Shown here: positions 1 to 7,353 of the stretch, in pieces
Layout: each line of letters starts with the position of its first letter
Position numbering within the stretch: position 1 is the first letter of the stretch
Source: Bacteroidota bacterium
GTDB lineage: Bacteria > Bacteroidota > Bacteroidia > Bacteroidales > VadinHA17
Assembly: GCA_015222065.1 (NCBI GenBank)
Contig: JADFUQ010000396.1
Span: 1-12,284 of the forward strand
Reading direction: 5' to 3'
Length of the DNA stretch: 12,284 nt
Translations under genes and position numbers: made by a program
Notes under the pieces: generated by a model
Told to the model about the DNA's origin: nothing
The model's database searches: none
The model's input: the letters and a program-made list of their open reading frames with translations, nothing else

Positions 1-326
1 GGGTTGAAGCTTATGATACAATTTGTTTTGTTAGAACCGGAAACCGGATTATCTACAAGGTTGAACGCGATCCTTAGCTGCTTTTCATTTTGAAAAACGC
101 CGGCAATTATCAATCCTGATCCAAGGTCTGAATAGGCAGGCAGGTCTTTCCGGAAGGTCCAGTCTTCACCAAAAGGATTTTCTGTCATTCCTTCCGCGAG
201 AAAATCTTCTTCCGGTACTTTAAATTCTTCATTGCTTTCCCTGTTAGGCGAACAGGAATTAGCTAAAAAAACAATCATTAAAACAACGATAGTTAAAATC
301 AGAGTTGTTGTTGGTCTTTTTTTCAT
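1..326 (-). CDS. Putative lipoprotein, N-terminal part (C-terminus beyond window)
   Basis: An open minus-strand frame of 108 codons runs from an ATG at 326 to the left edge without a stop, so the gene is partial. The protein starts MKKRPTTTLILTIVVLMIVF and continues into LANSC. This is a lysine/arginine n-region, a hydrophobic core of about 15 residues and a lipobox-like Cys25, as expected for a signal peptidase II lipoprotein anchored in the inner or outer membrane. After the Cys comes an acidic linker and then a region with GLIIAGVFQNEKQLRIAFNL, which looks like beta strands of a compact secreted domain. I do not recognise the family. A second in-frame ATG lies nine bases upstream (335); I prefer 326 because it gives the usual MKK start. 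The gene is divergent from the PagL-like gene, about 250 bp apart. The signal peptide is seen in the sequence; the function is unknown. Confidence 0.7.
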   Translation of the reverse strand, partial: MKKRPTTTLILTIVVLMIVFLANSCSPNRESNEEFKVPEEDFLAEGMTENPFGEDWTFRKDLPAYSDLGSGLIIAGVFQNEKQLRIAFNLVDNPVSGSNKTNCIISFN

Positions 327-351
327 TTTAGTCATTTTAGTTTATTTTAGT
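325..351. repeat. Three copies of ATTTTAGT at 9-10 bp spacing
   Basis: The octamer ATTTTAGT (ACTAAAAT on the minus strand) occurs at 325-332, 334-341 and 344-351. The repeats sit across the start of the minus-strand lipoprotein gene, with the first copy overlapping its ATG. The spacing is close to one DNA helical turn. Similar TTTAGT-rich repeats occur at 7511-7584, so this may be a genome-wide low-complexity pattern rather than an operator. The rest of 352-576 shows no gene; it should hold the divergent promoters, but I could not identify a convincing pair of Bacteroidota -33/-7 boxes. Confidence 0.5.
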
Positions 352-576
352 TCATATCAGGCCTTTTAGGCATTATCCGTATCAACTTGCGCAACTTATT
401 TTTAAAATCTTTAAAAGGATATTTCGACATAAATTAACTAAATTGTATTAATAAAAGCAAAATTACCCTTCCGAAAGCAGTTTCATATTCACATATTCTC
501 CTAACCACTTTCATACCATCCAAATTTGATAATTACCTGGTATTTTGTAATTTTATTATGTGTTCAGACATTGTAT

Positions 577-1698
577 ATGATAAATTCTTTAAACATTAAT
601 CTCAGGGCATTTATTATCCTTTGTTTTTTTCTGTCCAAACCCTGTTATAGCCAGGCACAGGATACTACATCTGCTCCGGTAATCGTTGGGTTACGATCAC
701 ATTGGGGGTTTATTATTCCCCATTCAAATAAGATAGAAGAGCTGTCCCATACAAATCCGTGGGGCATTGAGGTGGATATTAACTGGCATCTTATTAAAAA
801 AGAAACCTGGCAATACTGTTTCTGCTACCCCCGAACCGGTTTTTCATTTTTATATACAAATTTTTCGAATCCTGAAATTATTGGCAGTGCATTTGCTCTT
901 TACCCTTTTATTGAACCCTTCATCAGTGCAGAGAAGCCTTTCAGTCTTTCTATCCGGTTTGGCATGGGACCTGCATATATGACAAAAATTTATGATCCGG
1001 AAGAAAATCCTGAGGATCTATTTAACGCATCGCACTTGAGTTTTATCGTTGTCTTGAACATGGGATTCAATTACAGGGTCTCTCCAAATATGAACCTGCG
1101 TATTGCAGGCAACTATAGCCATATTTCCAACGGCGGCATTAAGCAACCCAATCTCGGTATAAACTTCCCGACTATTAATGCCGGACTTGACTGGTCCCTG
1201 TCACCAGCTCATTTCCCCAATAGAGAAAAAAATTCTGATCTTGTTCCTAATCCGGGGAAATTCAGGTTTGATATATACCTGTTCGGTACCGGGAAAATTG
1301 ACCGTAAAAATTCAAAGAATTACATTATAAGTGGTTTGGGTTGTAATTTCAGTGAACGGATTGGCAGAATCAATGCTTTGACATGTGGCATTGAATGGAT
1401 AAATGATGGAGAGATTAAATATCTCGCTGAGGAGAATCAGATTACAAATAAATACGGAAAGATAATTGATCACCACCGGGCAGGAATATTATTCGGACAT
1501 GAATTACTGCTTGGACGTTTCATATTAAATCAGCAATTGGGTTTTTATCTATATTCTCCTTTTGAACCTTTGGATGCAGTATATCAACGATATGGTATCT
1601 TATTCAAATTTTCTGACCGGGTTTTCACCGGAATAAATATTAAAGCTCACAGGCATGTAGCCGATTTCCTGGATTTAAGGGCAGGTATTACTTTCTAG
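577..1698 (+). CDS. PagL-like lipid A deacylase / acyloxyacyl hydrolase family outer-membrane protein
   Basis: The product has 373 residues from the ATG at 577. Residues 1-25 form a signal peptide: Arg10, a hydrophobic core AFIILCFFL and a likely cut after CYS before QAQ. An in-frame TTG at 526 would add 17 hydrophobic residues; I chose the ATG because it gives a normal signal peptide. The mature protein shows alternating beta-strand patterns and ends in Phe (AGITF), as outer-membrane barrels do. Residues 181-196 read SHISNGGIKQPNLGIN, matching the HxSN(A/G)G active-site motif of PagL, the lipid A 3-O-deacylase that removes an acyl chain at the outer membrane; His182 and Ser184 would be the catalytic pair. 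From memory the third catalytic residue of PagL, Glu, lies 14 residues after the His; here that position is Asn196. The protein is about twice the length of classical PagL, with an extra C-terminal half (about 230-373). Family is fairly sure; activity on lipid A is inferred. Confidence 0.8.
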   Translation: MINSLNINLRAFIILCFFLSKPCYSQAQDTTSAPVIVGLRSHWGFIIPHSNKIEELSHTNPWGIEVDINWHLIKKETWQYCFCYPRTGFSFLYTNFSNPEIIGSAFALYPFIEPFISAEKPFSLSIRFGMGPAYMTKIYDPEENPEDLFNASHLSFIVVLNMGFNYRVSPNMNLRIAGNYSHISNGGIKQPNLGINFPTINAGLDWSLSPAHFPNREKNSDLVPNPGKFRFDIYLFGTGKIDRKNSKNYIISGLGCNFSERIGRINALTCGIEWINDGEIKYLAEENQITNKYGKIIDHHRAGILFGHELLLGRFILNQQLGFYLYSPFEPLDAVYQRYGILFKFSDRVFTGINIKAHRHVADFLDLRAGITF

Positions 1699-4447
1699 GC
1701 GCTTTGCCATATTCTGACGGAGCTACTTTAAACAACTCCTTAAAGCATTTCGCAAAATAAGATAAGTTATTAAATCCTACTTCATAGGCAACCTGGGCAA
1801 CATTTCCATAGTTTTGCTTAAAAAGCTTAGCTGCTCTTTTCAGCCGTATTGTACGGATAAATTCGCTTGGGGTCTGCCCTGTAAGGGCTTTAAGTTTACG
1901 GAACAGCTGCATCCTGCTCATCCCAACTTCATCCTGTAACTTTCTGACCTCGAATTCATTATCATCCATATACTTTTCAATAACCATCATTGCATTCTGA
2001 AGGAATTTCTCATCAACTGACGTAACCGCAATATCTTTTGGTTCAAGAGTTATCTCACGGCTAAACTGGTCACGAAGCTTATTCCTTTGTTCAATTAATT
2101 TCCTCACCCGTAACTTTACTTCTTTCATACTAAACGGTTTGATAATATAGGCATCGGCTCCGGTTTCAAGACCTGCCAGTTTATCTTCTTCCTCAGCTTT
2201 GGCAGTGAGCATGATTACAGGAATATGACTGGTACGCTCATCCGTTTTTATTTTTTTGCACATTTCAACGCCATCCATACGTGGCATCATAAGATCGGTA
2301 AGTATCAGATCAGGTATGTTTTCAGTAGCTTTATCAAGTCCAACAATTCCATCATTAGCTTCCATAATACGGAACGAATCCTCAAGCTTTTCCCTCAAGT
2401 GTGTCCGGATATCGGTATGATCCTCAACAATCAATACCAGAGGAGGTTCATCTTTTGATCCTGTACCCTGGAAAATATTTTCTGTACTCTCTCCACTATC
2501 CTTAATATCATCATGATCAGTTGAATAATCAGCGGCACTTATTGCATCTGGTTTTTTTAGCAGAAATTCTTCTTCCCGCAGGTGATCTTTTCCAACGGGT
2601 ACCCGAACAGTGAAAGTGGTTCCTTTTCCCAATTTACTCCTGACATCTATTTTACCATGCAACAATTCAACCAGTTCCTTTGTCAGGGCAAGACCGATGC
2701 CGGTACCACCAACCCTATTATAATTGCTGCTTTTTACCTGGTGAAAGCGGTCAAATACATTATCAATTTCATTTGAAGGAATTCCAATACCGGTATCAGA
2801 AACAATCACCTCCATCAACTCATTTTCCTGTTCAGGTAGTTTAACTTCACATTTAACTTCCCCTCCTTCGGAAGTAAACTTAAATGCATTTGATAAAAGG
2901 TTAGTAATTATCTTCTCAAATTTATCAGGGTCAAACCATGTAATAAATTTCCCATCAGGCAGTTTATATGGGAAGCTAATTAATTTTTTCTCAGCAATTG
3001 AAGCAAACGAAATAATAAGAACCCTTAAAAATTTTACGATGTCTTCCTGAACCAGTTCCAATCTCAGGCTTCCGGCATCCAGCTTCGACAGATCTAACAT
3101 TTGGTTAACCAGGTTCAGCAGTCTTTTTGTATTGCGTTGCATCATTCGAATTGTTTTCCTGGAGGGTTTTTTTCCGGGTTCATCTGATAATATTTCCTCA
3201 AGTGGACTCATAATCATGGTAAGCGGTGTACGAAGCTCATGAGAGATATTGGAAAAGAGTCGCGACTTTAATTGGTCCATCTCTAACAGTATCCGGTTAG
3301 CCTTTTGTTTGATACGGAAGCTCCGGTAGATAATAAAAACTAAAACGACAATAAGCACTGTGCCGGAAATAAGTAAGATCATAAATAATCTTGATCTTTT
3401 TAATTTTTCAGCAGTTAGTTCCTTCTCCTTTTCATATTGCTGGTTCCATTCAACTTTTGCCATTTCTCTGTTCCGGTCATCATCTCTCAAAGTGTCACTC
3501 ATACTTATAAAAAGCTCAGCGTAATAAAAAGCCTGTGAAAATTGTTCCAAAGCTGAATAAGCAATCATTAGTTCTTCTGCAATAAGTATTTTCTTTCCGG
3601 GTTTTTTGGTTTCATAAGCAAATACCAGAGCCGTATCAAGATATCTTATTGCTTCATAATATTGTTTATTCTTGTTATAGTTCCGGCCCAGATGATAATA
3701 TGCATCCAGCATTGCACCCTTATTATTAATGCGTTTGCTTATATCCAGGCTCTCAAACATATTTTTCTTAGCTTCTTTAATCCTGCCAGTTAGCTCAAAG
3801 TATTCACCAATACACAGGAACAAATAAGCCATATCTTCCTGATCATCCGTCTCCAGAAGTATCTCTTTTGCCATAGAAAAAAAATAAAAAGCGGAATCGT
3901 GTTTTTCCAATTCATTCAATACAGAACCTAAATTCATATACAAACTACCTAGCTTCACTGTGTCTCCAATATCTTTATATATCCTAATGGATTCCCTGAA
4001 ATATTCACCCGCTTCGGAATAATTTTTTAGTTCGTAATGCAAAGCCCCGTAAGTATTATTTACTGCAGCAATTCCTGATCTATGTCCAGCTTCATCATAC
4101 ATAGACATACAAATTGACAAGTATTCTAAAGCATCAATGTATTTGCCTGTTTCTCTTAAGACTAATGCCATCCTGTAATAAGAGTATGCAATTCCAATGG
4201 AATAATCTAATTCTCTTGCTAACTCCAAACCTTTCCTGGCATAATTTAGTGCTTTATCAGGATCAGTATCTATAAAAAACCAGGCAGAATCATTTAATAT
4301 ACTAACCTTATGGGTGTTATCGCGAAAATCCGAAATATTGAATTTTGAACTGTCAGGAGAAATTTGACAAAACAATCCATTCCCGGCAAAAAGAAATAAA
4401 ATAAAGCCAAGCAATAATCTGTGATAACTATAAAGAGTATCAAACAT
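1688..4447 (-). CDS. Hybrid two-component regulator: TPR sensor, histidine kinase, receiver, AraC-type DNA-binding domain
   Basis: A 919-residue one-protein signalling system. Residues 1-27 are a signal peptide (LLLGFILFLFAGNG, cut near LFC/Q). Residues 50-310 are helical TPR-like repeats, expected in the periplasm. Residues 355-374 are a membrane span. The HisKA motif SHELRTP has phospho-acceptor His403. HATPase boxes are N (NLLSNAFKFT, 516-525), G1 (DTGIGIP, 551-557) and G2 (GGTGIGLAL, 580-588). The receiver domain, about 670-785, has Glu675/Asp676, phospho-acceptor Asp718, Thr748 and Lys770. The C-terminal AraC/XylS helix-turn-helix pair (about 820-915) ends in the family signature VAYEVGFNNLSYFAKCFKE. 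All catalytic residues are present, so it should sense a periplasmic signal, autophosphorylate and act on DNA directly. Its ATG overlaps the stop region of the radical SAM gene by 8 bp, implying translational coupling. Unlike classic polysaccharide-sensing relatives with beta-propeller sensors, it uses TPRs. Signal and target genes are unknown. Confidence 0.95.
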   Translation of the reverse strand: MFDTLYSYHRLLLGFILFLFAGNGLFCQISPDSSKFNISDFRDNTHKVSILNDSAWFFIDTDPDKALNYARKGLELARELDYSIGIAYSYYRMALVLRETGKYIDALEYLSICMSMYDEAGHRSGIAAVNNTYGALHYELKNYSEAGEYFRESIRIYKDIGDTVKLGSLYMNLGSVLNELEKHDSAFYFFSMAKEILLETDDQEDMAYLFLCIGEYFELTGRIKEAKKNMFESLDISKRINNKGAMLDAYYHLGRNYNKNKQYYEAIRYLDTALVFAYETKKPGKKILIAEELMIAYSALEQFSQAFYYAELFISMSDTLRDDDRNREMAKVEWNQQYEKEKELTAEKLKRSRLFMILLISGTVLIVVLVFIIYRSFRIKQKANRILLEMDQLKSRLFSNISHELRTPLTMIMSPLEEILSDEPGKKPSRKTIRMMQRNTKRLLNLVNQMLDLSKLDAGSLRLELVQEDIVKFLRVLIISFASIAEKKLISFPYKLPDGKFITWFDPDKFEKIITNLLSNAFKFTSEGGEVKCEVKLPEQENELMEVIVSDTGIGIPSNEIDNVFDRFHQVKSSNYNRVGGTGIGLALTKELVELLHGKIDVRSKLGKGTTFTVRVPVGKDHLREEEFLLKKPDAISAADYSTDHDDIKDSGESTENIFQGTGSKDEPPLVLIVEDHTDIRTHLREKLEDSFRIMEANDGIVGLDKATENIPDLILTDLMMPRMDGVEMCKKIKTDERTSHIPVIMLTAKAEEEDKLAGLETGADAYIIKPFSMKEVKLRVRKLIEQRNKLRDQFSREITLEPKDIAVTSVDEKFLQNAMMVIEKYMDDNEFEVRKLQDEVGMSRMQLFRKLKALTGQTPSEFIRTIRLKRAAKLFKQNYGNVAQVAYEVGFNNLSYFAKCFKELFKVAPSEYGKAPRK

Positions 4448-6461
4448 GTATTTCAGTATTTTCCATAATCCGAATCACGCCAATTTCCCGTATGTCATCC
4501 AGTATCTCCCAGGAAGTTTTTTCATCATATCTCTTGCGACACATTTGTAAATATTCTGAGACCCTCATATTCGAAAGATTCTCTAAAACAAACGATAAAT
4601 TGTCTGAAAGTTTACTTACATCCGATTCATTTTCAGATAATCCTATCACTAAATATTTATTTTTTCCAATTTTTGATTTCAATTTTTGGTTATTAAAAGC
4701 TTTGAAGTTAATAGTCTTTTCTAATAAAGAATAATTTAGTGAGAGAATTTTCCAAACCGGTAAGATTTCTATTGAATCGGCAGGGTCAATATCCCCTGAT
4801 CCATCATTAAATTCATCTGATAAAGATTTTTTTTGGTTAAGTAAAGTCATTTTTATTGCCATAAATGCCTTTGTCATATCTAATTGCATAATGTCTGAAA
4901 TATAACCGGGTAACTTGTTCGCATTATCAGCAACAACTTTCTTAATTATATTCACAAGGAATTCAAGTGCATACCTTCTGCTAACTAAGTCGTTTTGCTC
5001 TTTTTTACTTATGATATCAACATCTATCAACTCCAAAATTTCTTCGATCCCCCGGTCGGTCGATTCTTTTACAACCATCAATGTTGGCACGAAGAAATGC
5101 ACCAGGTTAACAAGATTGCTGGTAAAAGTCATTAAAGGCCTTGATAGTTCCTTTACCGGAAGGTAAAAGAAGGAACTGTAAAATTCAGGATCGTTTTTGA
5201 TAAATTTTTCAAGAAATTTTTTTGTGCCAATTCCGGTAAACCCTGAAAGCAAACCATCATACTTCAGTTTATCCTTGTACTCGGAGTATAACGGTGTGCC
5301 CGGAAGAATTGATAAAAGTGTCATCTGAGGTTTAGCTCCCATTGAAGCAGTAATAAAAATCGATTCCATGGTTTTTTTTAACTCTGCTTTAGTTTCATCA
5401 GGAAACCCTGCCATGTATGAAACCGATGTTCGGATACCAACAGAACAGCTATTATTTATGATCTCATGCGCCTGATTTATCTTTAATTTCTTTTTAATTT
5501 GTTTCTGTATTCGTTCTGAACCGGATTCTATTCCAAAGAAGATCCCTACGCAACCACTTTCACTCATAGCAGTCAACAACTCTTTAGAAATACAATCAGT
5601 ACGAGCTGAACAGTTCCATGTGTACTTCCTTCCGGTTTTATTATTATGCTCTGATAAACCTTTGCATAATTCCAGAACAAAATTCTTATCAAGGGTTAAC
5701 ATGTCATGAGATAGCCCAAACCAGGTTGCATTAAACAAATCATAGCAATAATCCATCTCCTCAATTATCCTTTTAACCGATTTTACCCTGTACAACCTTG
5801 AGAAGAATTGGTTGGTGGAACAAAAAGTACAGTTGAACGGGCAACCGCGTCCAACATCAATGCTTAAATATTCATCAAATTGTATTTTTTCATAAGCAGG
5901 AATTGGTAAAAAGTTCAGATCAGGAACTGCCTGCTGTGATGGATTTGCAATAACCATGTTCCTGGCATTCCGGTAGGTTAGTCCTGTAATATCCTGAAGT
6001 TCCGGAAAGCTCCTGTTCTTTCGCAATAAATTTTTCAGTAACAAGATAATATTATGGTCTGCCTCATTACGTAATACATAATCAATAAAGGGATATCTTT
6101 CCAGTGTTTCTTTGTGAAGAATGGAGGCCTGCGGACCGCCAAGTACAATGGGTATTGAGGGATTTATCGCCTTAATTTTTTCTGCAAGTACTATTACCGA
6201 GGGAAAGGAATGACACCAGGTAGAGAATCCGATAATTTTAGGGTCGTTCATTAAGATATCTTCTGCACAACCTAAATAATCATTTTCCTCCAGGAGTAAT
6301 ATTGTTGGCTTGTATATATCAGCAGTAAATTGGTTCTCTCTTAAACTGCTAACAAGTGTTAATAATCCAACGGGTAAAAAATCCTTCCGGTTATCAACAA
6401 AATATGGGCTTGTTATAGGTGGAACAAGTAGGATATCCGGCTTTTTTTCTTTGTTTTCCAA
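4440..6461 (-). CDS. B12-binding-type radical SAM enzyme with long C-terminal extension (candidate peptide maturase)
   Basis: 673 residues. Residues 7-145 resemble a cobalamin-binding Rossmann domain (PDILLVPPI at the start, IVLGGPQAS at 105-113, YVLRNEAD where relatives usually have GEGE). The radical SAM core spans about 195-400 with the 4Fe-4S motif CPFNCTFC (Cys207, Cys211, Cys214), followed by FFGIESGSERIQ and GFPDET, both typical of this class. Residues 420-673 form a mostly helical extension that I do not recognise, and it has no SPASM-type cysteine cluster. The start is TTG: an in-frame TAA lies five codons upstream, no ATG occurs before Met71, and AGGCGG just upstream could serve as a ribosome site. 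Enzymes of this type do radical methylation, C-C bond formation or rearrangements. The small peptide gene 91 bp upstream on the same strand suggests a peptide substrate, and the 8-bp overlap with the downstream regulator indicates an operon. Class is sure; substrate is inferred. Confidence 0.9.
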   Translation of the reverse strand: MENKEKKPDILLVPPITSPYFVDNRKDFLPVGLLTLVSSLRENQFTADIYKPTILLLEENDYLGCAEDILMNDPKIIGFSTWCHSFPSVIVLAEKIKAINPSIPIVLGGPQASILHKETLERYPFIDYVLRNEADHNIILLLKNLLRKNRSFPELQDITGLTYRNARNMVIANPSQQAVPDLNFLPIPAYEKIQFDEYLSIDVGRGCPFNCTFCSTNQFFSRLYRVKSVKRIIEEMDYCYDLFNATWFGLSHDMLTLDKNFVLELCKGLSEHNNKTGRKYTWNCSARTDCISKELLTAMSESGCVGIFFGIESGSERIQKQIKKKLKINQAHEIINNSCSVGIRTSVSYMAGFPDETKAELKKTMESIFITASMGAKPQMTLLSILPGTPLYSEYKDKLKYDGLLSGFTGIGTKKFLEKFIKNDPEFYSSFFYLPVKELSRPLMTFTSNLVNLVHFFVPTLMVVKESTDRGIEEILELIDVDIISKKEQNDLVSRRYALEFLVNIIKKVVADNANKLPGYISDIMQLDMTKAFMAIKMTLLNQKKSLSDEFNDGSGDIDPADSIEILPVWKILSLNYSLLEKTINFKAFNNQKLKSKIGKNKYLVIGLSENESDVSKLSDNLSFVLENLSNMRVSEYLQMCRKRYDEKTSWEILDDIREIGVIRIMENTEIHV

Positions 6462-6552
6462 GTCCCGCCTGGTTTAAAGTCTATTGAATAAAGTCAAACA
6501 CATGTTTTTTCTATAAGCCATAAACACGTAAAACACCAACTTGTGTGTCTTA

Positions 6553-6732
6553 TCAGATATATTTCTCAAAAGAAACTTTTGTTCCTCCTTCACCCTCCTT
6601 TTCTTTCTGTATTACAGGCGGGGCCGGTGGGTCAAGTAATATTTTATACTCGGCTGATTGATCATCGGCATCCTTTGTAAGTTCTTTAAAAGAATCATTA
6701 ATTGTTTTTAGTAGGTCTTCTTTGTTGGCCAT
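6553..6732 (-). CDS. 59-residue small protein, candidate RiPP precursor peptide
   Basis: ATG at 6732, TGA at 6553-6555, 59 residues. The N-terminal half is charged and helical (MANKEDLLKTINDSFKELTK), followed by an acidic stretch, ILLDPPAPPV, a Glu/Lys/Gly-rich linker ending in EGEGG, and a nine-residue tail TKVSFEKYI. It has no signal peptide, membrane segment or cysteine. The layout (soluble helical leader, flexible linker, Gly-Gly, short tail with Phe and Tyr) is what a modified-peptide precursor looks like, with Gly-Gly as a possible leader cut site. It lies 91 bp upstream of the radical SAM gene on the same strand. I do not recognise a known precursor family. Alternatives are a small regulatory or accessory protein, or a chance ORF; amino-acid composition and position argue against chance. 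The leader/core split is an inference. Confidence 0.6.
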   Translation of the reverse strand: MANKEDLLKTINDSFKELTKDADDQSAEYKILLDPPAPPVIQKEKEGEGGTKVSFEKYI

Positions 6733-6870
6733 GATTCATCTGTTTTAATTAATACTGTAAAAATTATGGAAACAAATAAAAATACAATTAAAATAACTGT
6801 ATGACCAGTTTTTTTAAACTTTTTTGACGAATCTTTACATTATGAAAAAACTTTTCCCTTACTGCCATTT

Positions 6871-6905
6871 ATTAAAAGAAACCGGACGTTCAAACGTCCG
6901 GTTTC
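6871..6905 (-). terminator. Rho-independent terminator or attenuator in the leader of the radical SAM operon
   Basis: The arms GAAACCGGACGT and ACGTCCGGTTTC pair perfectly (12 bp) around a four-base loop, at 6878-6905. On the minus strand the stem is followed directly by TTTTAAT (6877-6871); the plus-strand side has no T-tract. It therefore acts on minus-strand transcripts. It lies about 145 bp upstream of the peptide start codon, so it either ends read-through from the rhamnosidase gene or, if the promoter lies further upstream, works as an attenuator. A 14-bp direct repeat (TATGAAAAAACTTT at 6841-6854 and 6914-6927) flanks the hairpin. Confidence 0.65.
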
Positions 6906-7000
6906 CGGTACCCTATGAAAAAACTTTACAAGAATAGGTATAACTTTTATTTAACCCTCCCTATTCAGCAATAAATATACAATATACAATGAATAAAAAT

Positions 7001-7040
7001 CTAACACATATATCCCACATTTTGATACATATGTTACATA
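7001..7040. repeat. Diverged 40-bp direct repeat, copy 1
   Basis: Together with 7354-7393 this forms a direct repeat matching at 32 of 40 positions by my alignment, without gaps. The conserved blocks are CTAACA, TATATCCCA and ACATATGTTACATA, the last 14 bp identical and containing the 8-bp palindrome ACATATGT. Weaker similarity continues to the left (AAATATA and GAATAAA blocks). The block pattern, with matches separated by mismatched spacers, resembles protein-binding or promoter elements more than random duplication. Confidence 0.6.
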
Positions 7041-7062
7041 AGTATGCATTTAAGGGTAATTC

Positions 7063-7094
7063 GGAAAAATGGAAGAATGGAAGAATGGAAAAAT
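7063..7094. repeat. Tandem repeat, four 8-bp units of GGAARAAT
   Basis: Four consecutive octamers read GGAAAAAT, GGAAGAAT, GGAAGAAT and GGAAAAAT, then degenerate into GGTTCA. The unit is a purine-rich microsatellite-like tract in non-coding DNA. It could vary in copy number by slippage. No role is apparent. Confidence 0.7.
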
Positions 7095-7098
7095 GGTT

Positions 7099-7144
7099 CA
7101 AGAAGAAAGGCGGCCTCTTCTTGTAGAATAGAAAGAGGCAGCCT
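7099..7144 (-). terminator. Putative terminator downstream of the rhamnosidase gene
   Basis: On the minus strand AGGCTGCCTCTT pairs with AAGAGGCCGCCT (11 of 12 positions) around a 13-base loop, at 7108-7144. The stem is followed by TTCTTCTTG, a pyrimidine-rich tail weaker than a pure T-run. It lies about 450 bp past the rhamnosidase stop, so it may end that transcript or a separate short RNA. Confidence 0.45.
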
Positions 7145-7353
7145 CCATTAAATGTCCGTAAAAGGAGCTAAGGAAAGATGACATTTATTTATTTGTCCAA
7201 CACCGCACTAATACAGGATTTACTACAAAATATATTTCTCCTGTAATTCATATTGGACCTCAACGCACATTGGTTCACTTCATCATCACTCATTGCAATA
7301 GTAATGTCATTATTTGTTACAGAACAAATATATAACACCTGGATAGAATAAAC

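Noticed and set aside
526..576. TTG start for the PagL-like protein, adding 17 residues
   Set aside because: The longer form puts a second hydrophobic stretch ahead of a complete signal peptide that begins at the ATG at 577.
6842..6937. Plus-strand 31-residue ORF starting MKKLFPYCHLLKE
   Set aside because: It reads straight through the perfect terminator hairpin at 6878-6905, and its MKK start comes from the 14-bp direct repeat rather than from a gene-like context.
7063..7094. CRISPR-like array
   Set aside because: The 8-bp units are directly tandem with no spacers, so it is a simple microsatellite-like repeat.
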